This document shows positions 57,229 to 64,000 of a stretch of DNA of 64,000 bases, one piece after another. The stretch is from Fredinandcohnia quinoae. GTDB lineage: Bacteria > Bacillota > Bacilli > Bacillales > Bacillaceae_L. Under the pieces are notes generated by a model. That model had not been told where the DNA came from, searched no databases, and saw nothing but the letters and a program-made list of their open reading frames with translations. Position 1 is the stretch's first letter, and the number at the start of each line of letters is the position of its first letter. The position numbers and the translations under genes are program-made. The stretch spans positions 24,505 to 88,504 of the forward strand of contig NZ_JAKTTI010000016.1 of NCBI RefSeq assembly GCF_022427965.1, read 5' to 3'.

Positions 57229-58176
57229 ATGATATCTTATCGCTATTATAAATCCGGAGATGAAAAACAAATTGTCGAGCTTTGGAATGAAAGCTTACGT
57301 AAGGATCCAATTACACAAATAAGATTTCGTAACCTCGTATTACTTGATGCAAACTTTGACCCAAAAGGAATGAGAGTTGCCTTTGATGAAGACAAGTTGA
57401 TTGGTTGCGTATATGCTGTTAGAAGACTATTACCAATGTTTGGAACTGATCTAGAACCTGAAAATGGCTGGATACCTTTCTTTTTTGTGCATTCTAATTA
57501 CCGCAATTCGGGTGTTGGGGAACGATTGATAAACGATGCAATTGAATTTCTAGCGGTTGAAGGAAGAAAAAATGTTTTCTTTTCTTCTTATGCCCCAAAT
57601 TATATTTTACCTGGTATTGACGAAGCAGCTTATCCAGAAGGTTATAAGTTTCTTTTAAACCAAGGATTTGTAAGACAATACTCACCAGTTGCGATGGATC
57701 GTAGTTTAGTAGGCTTTTCACCAGCGGAAGATGTAATGGAGCTTAAAAAACAACGTGAACAAGAAGGATATTCCTTTACAATTGCCGAAGATAAAGATTT
57801 ATATGAAGTGATTCAATTTGCTAATTTGAAATTCAATCCTGACTGGGGTCGTGCAATTCGAGAAGGAATTTTACAAGGTCTACCACTTCAACGGATTTTA
57901 GTCATTCGGGAAAGTGAGAAATTGGTAGGCTTCTGTATCTATGGGGGATATGAAGGAGTACCAGACCGCTTTGGACCATTCGGAGTTGACCCTGATCAGC
58001 AAGGAAAGGGCCTAGGAAAAATACTATTCCATCTATGTCTTAAAAATATGCGCGCTGAAGGCTTACATGGAGCATGGTTCTTGTGGACAAGTGAAACAAG
58101 CTCAGCTGGGTATCTCTATAAAAAAACTGGCTTTGAGGTTACACGCAAATTCCACGTAATGAAAAAATCAATCTAA
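57229..58176 (+). CDS. Tandem-domain GNAT acetyltransferase, second paralogue
   Basis: 315 aa, two GNAT domains. The N-terminal acetyl-CoA loop is SNYRNSGVGERLINDAIEF and the C-terminal one DQQGKGLGKILFHLCLK, both better preserved than in the paralogue at 46061. It follows namZ by 21 bp, probably the same operon. The substrate is unknown. Confidence 0.8.
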   Translation: MISYRYYKSGDEKQIVELWNESLRKDPITQIRFRNLVLLDANFDPKGMRVAFDEDKLIGCVYAVRRLLPMFGTDLEPENGWIPFFFVHSNYRNSGVGERLINDAIEFLAVEGRKNVFFSSYAPNYILPGIDEAAYPEGYKFLLNQGFVRQYSPVAMDRSLVGFSPAEDVMELKKQREQEGYSFTIAEDKDLYEVIQFANLKFNPDWGRAIREGILQGLPLQRILVIRESEKLVGFCIYGGYEGVPDRFGPFGVDPDQQGKGLGKILFHLCLKNMRAEGLHGAWFLWTSETSSAGYLYKKTGFEVTRKFHVMKKSI

Positions 58177-58265
58177 CATATTTGCAGATCTATGTTTTAC
58201 AATGATAATTTGGCGATTTGAACATGTCATAAAAATATTAAAGAGAGTTGATGTCCATGTCATTC

Positions 58266-59132
58266 ATGACTGGAGGACTTGTAATGCTTTCAGAGATGCA
58301 TTCACAGCTTCCTCCCTCAGAAAAAAAGATTGCTTTATATATTTTAGAAAACCCACAGGAAACGATATCGTTGACTGCGAATGAGCTTGGCAAAAGAAGC
58401 TCAACTAGTAGTGCAGCGGTTATCCGGTTGTGCAAATCACTTGATTTAAAAGGATTTCAGGACCTTAAGCTTCGGATAGCTGGTGATTTGCAAAAAACGA
58501 GAGAACAGGGTTTCAGAGATATTGAGCCGAATGAATCAGCAATATCAATTATTGAGAAAATGACAAATAATAGCATCCAAACGATTCAGGAAACAGCTGA
58601 ATTATTGAGTACTGAAGAGCTGGAAAGAGCTGTAAAGGTTTTAAGAGATGCTGGAACCATTCACTTCTTTGGTGTTGGAGCATCTAGTATCATTGCACAA
58701 GATGCCCAACAAAAGTTTTTGCGGATTGATAAGAAGGCAACTGCATTTCCTGATTTGCATATGGCAGCTACACTCGTGGCAAATGCTAAGGAAAATGATG
58801 TCGTTGTTGGAATATCTTTTTCAGGGAATACCTTTGAAGTTGCAAAAATTTTGGAGCTTGCCAATAAAAAAGGTGCACATACGATCAGTCTTACGAAATA
58901 TGGATCTTCATTAGTAACTGAGCAAGCTGACATAAGATTATATACATCTGCAACAAGAGAACCAACCTTCCGAAGCGGTGCAACTTCTTCACGAATCGCC
59001 CAGCTTCACGTCATTGACATTTTATTTATGTGTGTCGCCTCTCAGGAATATGAAGAAACCGTAAGACATCTTGATGAAACAAGGGAAATGATCGATATTC
59101 TAAGGGACAATATAAAAAATAAGCAAAAGTAA
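58266..59132 (+). CDS. murR: RpiR-family regulator MurR
   Basis: About 288 aa. N-terminal HTH_6 domain and C-terminal SIS domain. It aligns well from memory with B. subtilis MurR (YbbH): MTGGLVMLSEMHSQLPPSEKKIALYILENP, AAVIRLCKSLDLKGFQDLKLRIAGDL, GVGASSIIAQDAQQKFLRI, TSSRIAQLHVIDILF. In that organism it represses the MurNAc genes and is released by MurNAc 6-phosphate. The start lies between ATG 58251 and 58266; 58266 matches the family, while 58257 has better spacing to AAAGAGAG. Likely binder of the TGAAAT-N3-ATTTCA sites. Confidence 0.9.
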   Translation: MTGGLVMLSEMHSQLPPSEKKIALYILENPQETISLTANELGKRSSTSSAAVIRLCKSLDLKGFQDLKLRIAGDLQKTREQGFRDIEPNESAISIIEKMTNNSIQTIQETAELLSTEELERAVKVLRDAGTIHFFGVGASSIIAQDAQQKFLRIDKKATAFPDLHMAATLVANAKENDVVVGISFSGNTFEVAKILELANKKGAHTISLTKYGSSLVTEQADIRLYTSATREPTFRSGATSSRIAQLHVIDILFMCVASQEYEETVRHLDETREMIDILRDNIKNKQK

Positions 59133-59180
59133 ATGAGCCGTATAGAAAGTAATAGGTTCGGATTATAAATAGAAATAGAA

Positions 59181-59225
59181 AAGGGTAAACCAATTAGTGG
59201 AGTAGTTGGTTTACCCTCTTTTTAT
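59181..59225 (+). terminator. Terminator after murR
   Basis: GGGTAAACCA pairs with TGGTTTACCC around a ~14-nt loop, then a T-rich tail. Confidence 0.88.
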
Positions 59226-59304
59226 TGATTTCATTATTGTTTATTATTACCGATTATAAGTTTTTTTGTTTGGTGATCAGGTTAAGTACTAGAGCTGATA
59301 AATA

Positions 59305-59490
59305 GAGGAAAAAATTCCTTCTATTTGGAATTTGTTAATAAAAATGTATTAAATAGGCGGAGAAATTCCTCCTATTTAGTCTAAAAATGCTAAAATGGGC
59401 GTTTTTGAATCGTATAAGGGGAAAAACTTCCCTTATATGCCTCAAAACGGGGTCTGCTCTACATTTAGCAGGAAAATCTCCGCTTATTTT
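59305..59490. repeat. Intergenic repeat element E, same family as 930-1115
   Basis: Four units such as AGGCGGAGAAATTCCTCCTA centre near 59307, 59359, 59420 and 59471, spaced 52, 61 and 51 bp. Spacing and interspersed sequence (CTTATAT...CTCTA...AGC-GG) match the element at 930-1115. It lies 3' of murR, facing the 3' end of a minus-strand gene remnant. Confidence 0.6.
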
Positions 59491-59509
59491 GACTTGCTCG
59501 TGACTCGAT

Positions 59510-59572
59510 TTTTTGTGGCTCCTTACTTTTTTGCATAATATGCCTTTAAGCGAAAAAATAAAAGGATGCCTA
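59510..59572. repeat. Left copy of direct repeat flanking the toxin locus
   Basis: Identical to 63939-64000 over at least 55 bp, with one G/A difference near the start; the right copy runs off the window. Confidence 0.92.
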
Positions 59573-59660
59573 CTAATAGTATGCCTGTCTCTAATCCAAG
59601 TTTGCCGTTCTTCGCTAAATTATAAAAAATCAAGAAAAGCAGTGAAACTATAAAATACAA
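59523..59660 (-). pseudogene. Remnant of a small membrane-protein gene
   Basis: On the minus strand an open frame of ~45 codons encodes a hydrophobic C-terminus (YFIVSLLFLIFYNLAKNG... LLVGILLFFRLKAYYAKK). There is an in-frame stop just upstream and no credible start or Shine-Dalgarno. The last codons recur at the window end, where a fuller copy probably continues. Interpreted as a truncated duplicate. Confidence 0.6.
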
Positions 59661-59943
59661 GCATGTAAATCTTGAAGCTTTCTCTCTCTATAAAATATCA
59701 TTATATTTTTTAATTCCACTTTTAACTGCTCTGACTTCAATGACTGTGAATTCCGTTATGCAAAAACTATTCAATATATCGCCAAAAAAATCATGGGTTT
59801 TTAAGGGTTAAAAAGCATTATTTTCAAAGAGAAATAAAGAAATTTATATGCTATATTTAATTGGAAAATCAGTGGAAGGAGAATTGTGTTAAAGTATTTT
59901 TTAACTTAGTTAGCCCATCTCACCTTGGAAAGGAACAACTAGA

Positions 59944-62900
59944 ATGAAAAAGAAACGTACTACTCTATTATTATTTATATTATCAATTTTTACTTTTACT
60001 TCTCTTGTTTTCCATGATAATAAGCCTAAATACGCAGCGGAGTTAAAAAATAACGAAAAAAATTATAAACAACATGTAGAAATTACACCTCAAGAAATTA
60101 AAAATTTGAGGACGGAGACATCGAAAACCTTTAAAAATAATGATGGTACTCTTACAACCAAAATTGCACAGGGCCCAATACACTTTAAAACAGATGATGA
60201 AAAATGGCAGCCAATTGAAAATGAATTAATTAAAAATTCTAAGGAGGGAGTTTACCAAAATAAAGCCAATACCTTTAAGGTTAAATTTAATGAAGTACAA
60301 GACCCTAACGAGCCTATCGTTCAGGTCGGTGATAATCAGCATAATGCTCATTTCCAGTTAGAACCACTAAAGGATGAGGAACCAATGGAGGTTAAAGGAA
60401 TTATTGAAGGGGAGTCCATTACTTACCCTGAAGTATACCCAAATATTGATCTTAAATATACAGTTGGTTCGGATCGTATAAAAGAAGATATTATTTACAA
60501 TGATAAGCCAAACCAAGGTTTCCCAGATGATTTTACTTATAAAATGAATTTAGACGGCTTAATTGTGAAGAATGAAGCTGGCATTTTATACCTCATTGAT
60601 AATAAAACAAACGAACCTATATATTATTTCGAAACACCATTTATGTACGATGCGTATAAGCCGGAGGGATTTAAAACAGTCGTAAAATCAATACCAGAGG
60701 AGGCAATCTCCTATGATATTAAACTCTCCTATGAAATTTCAGATAACAACTTATACCTTCATTTGACTCCCAATAAGAAGTGGTTAGAGGATTCGTCACG
60801 TGTATATCCAATTACTATTGATCCAACCATTGTTAAAATCCAATCATCAGAGTATGTAGAGGATACAAATTTACGTAGTGGATTTCCTACCCAGACAGGA
60901 GGTAACGACCTAGAAATAGGTGGAGGAACTTCAAATGGAAATACGATTCGTTCATTATTAAAATTTGACTTATCATCAATACCACAAGGTTCTACCATTC
61001 AATCATCAAGTTTAAACTTATGGTTTTCATCAACCAACGGTAGTACGCCTATCGATATTAGTTTATTCAAAGTTTCAAAGGAATGGTATGAAAATGAAGC
61101 TTCATGGAATTATGCCAAAATATCTCCGTCTACAGCGTGGATTAATAAAGGTGGGGACTATGTAGTAAGTAATAACTTAGCTAAGGTTAGTAGTATTACC
61201 ATACCTACAACACTTGAAAGCTCAAAAAAGACTTGGAATGTACCCGTTCATATTATCCAAAATTGGCGCAAAGACATAACAACTAACTACGGATTTATTA
61301 TTAAAAGTGATACAGAGGGCATAAACTCCTATAAAAAGTTTATCTCTAGTGAATATGTAATTGAAGATAAATTCAAACCATTACTGGAGGTAACATATAC
61401 TCTACCCTTAATTCAGCAAACTGAAGGACCATCTGGAAATACAAATGTTTATGATGATATTAAAGGTAGTGTGGATTTGTCTTGGGATTCTGTACCAGGT
61501 GCGAAAGGTTATAAAGTTTGGATATTCAACGGAATGGAATATGAACCTTTTGATGTAGGAAACATTACAACGTGGTCAACTGCTGAAAAAGGGATATGGC
61601 CTACTGATAATGAAATAAGTTCCGGTATATACAAATTACATCATGATGGTTTGGGTGTTGAACTTGATACTGACCCTTCCAAAGTTTACAAAAATGCTGG
61701 TTTAACTTATGCGACTAGAACTAATTACTTTTTTCGGCTAACAGCTTATAATGATAATGAAGAGACTATTTTGTCGCCTGCATTTACTCCAACACTGTTT
61801 CCGATAATTGAAAAAGAAGTACCGATTCCGATGGATATAATAACTGAAGATGGCATGGTATATGATAAAGAAGAAATAGATGTGGAAACCGATGGTGAGA
61901 AGGTTCTTTACGATCTTAACGATGACATAAATAATATTAAAGAGAGTATTGAAGATTTAGGAAGTATTCCTTCTACCAGTAATATCTATCAGGAATTAAA
62001 AAATATAAATTTTGAAGAAATGGCTGAAGAAGAGCTAAATGAGATAAATAATCAGATAGAGTTTGAAAGTGAAACTAATATTGACCAAGTAGTAGAGACT
62101 TCATCTTTAACTTCTGAGGAAACACAAGATATAGAAGTGCCTGAACAAGAGTGGGACTATGAACAAGAATATCTTCCTGAACAGGTAGTAAATGTTAGTT
62201 TGAAATTAAATATTTCAAATCCAGAAAATGAGTCGACAGAAGATGTAACTAATTTTGTTAAAAGTGCACAACAAAATCCAAATGACGTTAAATATGCAAT
62301 TGCAGCAGCTCCAAAGCTAGGATATTACCTTACAAAAGAGGTAACCCGTGTTTTGAATGCTGGAAGCAAAAAATATAAACCAACGATAGAACATGTTAGT
62401 ACTGTTACAAAAACTGGAGGAAACCTTAGACCTAAATACTTTACAACAAAAATATATCTATTAGCAGCTGATAGTATTAATGGAAATTACAATACAATTT
62501 CAAGTAAAACCAAGTATAATGTAAAAGAATTTCAAGATGTGAGTATTAGTGCGACTATAAGTTCAACAAAGTATTGGATTGGAAGATCTACCGTTACAGG
62601 GCATTACAAGGGTGGACTATCATCGAGTAAAACAAGTAATTCAGATAAGTATTTATTAAATAAAAAAGGAATTCTGTATCCATATTACTATGATAAAAGG
62701 ATGGGGAAATCAATGCCAAAACCTGCATATACTACCTATAAAACCATTCCTAAAGAAGACAGGGTTACTTGGACTACATCTAAACGTAATAAATATTTGG
62801 ATTGGTATAAAGATCAATACGGCTGGATTTTTGCAAGCTTGTATGAAGTTCATCATATTAGACCAAGAAGTCGTGGTGGGAAAAACGACTATTCTAATCT

Positions 62901-62961
62901 AATTCCTTTGCCAACTAGCTTTCATAGAAAACAAGTTACTCCCTGGTGGAGTAACTATTAA
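59944..62961 (+). CDS. Secreted WapA-like polymorphic toxin with C-terminal HNH nuclease
   Basis: 1005 aa with signal peptide (about 1-33). Residues ~50-290 match the N-terminal region of WapA/YD-type proteins, ~295-490 a DNRLRE-type carbohydrate-binding region (EDTNLRSG, RSLLKFDLSSIP), ~500-620 a fibronectin-like module and ~640-760 an acidic linker. The last ~70 residues hold an HNH-type site: EVHHIRPRSRGG...NDYSNLIPLP...H. No YD/RHS repeats are present, so it is much shorter than WapA (2334 aa). It is followed by a SUKH gene, the usual immunity partner. Role inferred: contact or diffusible nuclease toxin against relatives. Confidence 0.85.
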   Translation: MKKKRTTLLLFILSIFTFTSLVFHDNKPKYAAELKNNEKNYKQHVEITPQEIKNLRTETSKTFKNNDGTLTTKIAQGPIHFKTDDEKWQPIENELIKNSKEGVYQNKANTFKVKFNEVQDPNEPIVQVGDNQHNAHFQLEPLKDEEPMEVKGIIEGESITYPEVYPNIDLKYTVGSDRIKEDIIYNDKPNQGFPDDFTYKMNLDGLIVKNEAGILYLIDNKTNEPIYYFETPFMYDAYKPEGFKTVVKSIPEEAISYDIKLSYEISDNNLYLHLTPNKKWLEDSSRVYPITIDPTIVKIQSSEYVEDTNLRSGFPTQTGGNDLEIGGGTSNGNTIRSLLKFDLSSIPQGSTIQSSSLNLWFSSTNGSTPIDISLFKVSKEWYENEASWNYAKISPSTAWINKGGDYVVSNNLAKVSSITIPTTLESSKKTWNVPVHIIQNWRKDITTNYGFIIKSDTEGINSYKKFISSEYVIEDKFKPLLEVTYTLPLIQQTEGPSGNTNVYDDIKGSVDLSWDSVPGAKGYKVWIFNGMEYEPFDVGNITTWSTAEKGIWPTDNEISSGIYKLHHDGLGVELDTDPSKVYKNAGLTYATRTNYFFRLTAYNDNEETILSPAFTPTLFPIIEKEVPIPMDIITEDGMVYDKEEIDVETDGEKVLYDLNDDINNIKESIEDLGSIPSTSNIYQELKNINFEEMAEEELNEINNQIEFESETNIDQVVETSSLTSEETQDIEVPEQEWDYEQEYLPEQVVNVSLKLNISNPENESTEDVTNFVKSAQQNPNDVKYAIAAAPKLGYYLTKEVTRVLNAGSKKYKPTIEHVSTVTKTGGNLRPKYFTTKIYLLAADSINGNYNTISSKTKYNVKEFQDVSISATISSTKYWIGRSTVTGHYKGGLSSSKTSNSDKYLLNKKGILYPYYYDKRMGKSMPKPAYTTYKTIPKEDRVTWTTSKRNKYLDWYKDQYGWIFASLYEVHHIRPRSRGGKNDYSNLIPLPTSFHRKQVTPWWSNY

Positions 62962-62980
62962 AAGGAGAGACGGATTTCAA

Positions 62981-63535
62981 TTGAGTATTATTAAATTAAC
63001 ATTGAGCGCCTTACAAGATAGACTTAAAGAAGATAGATTTTATATTCAAAATACACTAGGATACACTAGTAGAGTAGCTTTTAAATTAAATAAAGGTATA
63101 AAAGAGGCAACATTATTAAATTTAGCAAAGAATATGGACATAAATCTCCCTGTTGATTATAAGGAATTTCTTATAGAACACAATGGTGCTGAACTATTTA
63201 TAGATCAAAAGGCAGGAACAAGATTTCGGTTGTTATCTATAAATGAAATAGAGGAGTATAAAGAGATGATGGACTATCCAGAAGGGTGGTTTCCAATTGC
63301 AATTGGTTTTGAAGGTAGTATTCTTATAATTAATTCCAATAATTTTGCTCAAAATAAGAGGGCTAATGATTACATTTATTGGCTAGAAACAGGAGAGTCA
63401 TTTGAAGAATGTACTTCATTAAATATGAATTTTGAAATGTGGCTAGATTTCTTTATAGTTTCACAGGGGAGTAAGTTTTGGGAATGGTCAATATATAATA
63501 GTGAAAAATATTATACAGCAAATGATTTAATTTAA
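62981..63535 (+). CDS. SUKH (SMI1/KNR4) family immunity protein
   Basis: 184 aa, no signal peptide. The hallmark INLPVDYKEFLIEHNGAELF is present, followed by the alternating beta-strands of SUKH proteins (FRLLSINEIEEYKEM, WFPIAIGFEGSILIIN). SUKH genes lie directly after nuclease toxin genes and neutralise them. TTG start, 11 nt after AAAGGAGAG, 19 bp behind the toxin stop. AT-rich even for this genome, suggesting transfer with the toxin. Confidence 0.85.
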   Translation: MSIIKLTLSALQDRLKEDRFYIQNTLGYTSRVAFKLNKGIKEATLLNLAKNMDINLPVDYKEFLIEHNGAELFIDQKAGTRFRLLSINEIEEYKEMMDYPEGWFPIAIGFEGSILIINSNNFAQNKRANDYIYWLETGESFEECTSLNMNFEMWLDFFIVSQGSKFWEWSIYNSEKYYTANDLI

Positions 63536-63597
63536 AAATAATTATTCGTTAGTTGTTCACTCTAATTAAACAATGAATTAAAAAGGTAGGTATTATT

Positions 63598-63858
63598 ATG
63601 AGAATTCTGTTACAAGGCTTAGGTGTATCGCTTCTCATACATTCCGTTTGTCTATTAGTCTTTATAATAATTAATTATGTTTTAACTATGCTTTACAATC
63701 CAAGTTTGTCTACTAATTATGAAAAAGTAGATATACTTCAAAATAAAGTCTCATTTACATTTTTGGGAGAATTTACAGGTGTTCCTTGGTATTTATATTT
63801 CACCTTTATAAGTGTTGCATTGGTATATATATGTCTAAAACGCTTCTCAAAAAAATAA
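63598..63858 (+). CDS. Small two-helix membrane protein
   Basis: 86 aa. Two hydrophobic helices (about 8-32 and 60-80) with a polar loop (NPSLSTNYEKVDILQNK) between and a basic tail. AAGGTAGG Shine-Dalgarno 7 nt upstream. It follows the SUKH gene by 62 bp and a terminator follows, so it may be an accessory immunity or orphan protein. No homologue recognised. Confidence 0.65.
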   Translation: MRILLQGLGVSLLIHSVCLLVFIIINYVLTMLYNPSLSTNYEKVDILQNKVSFTFLGEFTGVPWYLYFTFISVALVYICLKRFSKK

Positions 63859-63925
63859 TTAAAGGAATAAAATTTAGGTCATAGGTGTGTATTTTTTCCG
63901 ACATGATTACATCTTTAGTTTAATT

Positions 63926-63960
63926 AGTAAGGAGCCATTTTTGTAGCTCCTTACTTTTTT
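63926..63960. terminator. Terminator after toxin locus
   Basis: GTAAGGAGC (63927-63935) pairs perfectly with GCTCCTTAC (63946-63954), followed by T6. The right arm belongs to the direct repeat; the left copy of that repeat lacks a matching upstream arm. Confidence 0.88.
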
Positions 63961-64000
63961 GCATAATATGCCTTTAAGCGAAAAAATAAAAGGATGCCTA
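63939..64000. repeat. Right copy of direct repeat, truncated by window end
   Basis: Same sequence as 59510-59572. On the minus strand 63951-64000 encodes the same C-terminus (LLFFRLKAYYAKK) and presumably belongs to a complete gene starting beyond the window. Confidence 0.9.

Overview
The window is a chromosomal segment of a low-GC Gram-positive bacterium, most likely a Bacillaceae species of uncertain genus. The evidence is the strong Shine-Dalgarno sites, the many intrinsic terminators and close homologues of Bacillus genes (odhAB, pbuG, ykkCD, gltC, fruRKA, murR, namZ). No rRNA, tRNA, CRISPR array or insertion sequence was seen.

Layout. 1-9.6 kb: the end of an M23 peptidoglycan hydrolase, an FNR-type regulator with a perfect FNR box, odhA-odhB (2-oxoglutarate dehydrogenase), a guanine riboswitch with pbuG, and a ThDP-dependent oxidase/synthase. 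10-18.6 kb: a hotdog thioesterase, a DUF4358/MBOAT/DHHW surface O-acylation trio, NADP-type gdhA divergent from gltC, an AbrB paralogue, a polysaccharide deacetylase, and ykkCD behind a guanidine-I riboswitch. 18.9-27.8 kb: fruRKA, an ABC exporter, glnS and a split ThrE-type exporter. 27.9-32.6 kb: a GC-richer Bce-type sensor/ABC module flanked by two diverged copies of the 3' end of the exporter gene, so probably acquired. 32.9-39.4 kb: a LacI regulator, a TagC-like propeller protein, GNATs and an M20 dipeptidase that appears to start at AUU.

39.5-59.1 kb is the most interesting region: a peptidoglycan amino-sugar salvage island. It holds two ATPase-less sugar ABC transporters, a SpoIID-domain protein, a MurK-type kinase, two tandem-GNAT proteins, MurQ, an AmiE-like hydrolase, a variant PIG-L deacetylase, NagZ, AnmK, NamZ and MurR. 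NamZ, NagZ and the AmiE-like enzyme have no signal peptide, whereas the Bacillus subtilis enzymes are exported. This suggests import of intact fragments by ABC transporters and stepwise breakdown in the cytoplasm. A shared palindrome, TGAAAT-N3-ATTTCA, overlaps the -35 of two of its promoters and is a candidate MurR operator.

59.5-64 kb: a secreted WapA-like HNH nuclease toxin and a SUKH immunity gene, flanked by a direct repeat of the 3' end of a small membrane-protein gene.

Several intergenic regions carry short degenerate repeats. Two have an exact 20-bp period, one an exact 52-bp period, and two share a ~200-bp element. I do not recognise these as a named family.
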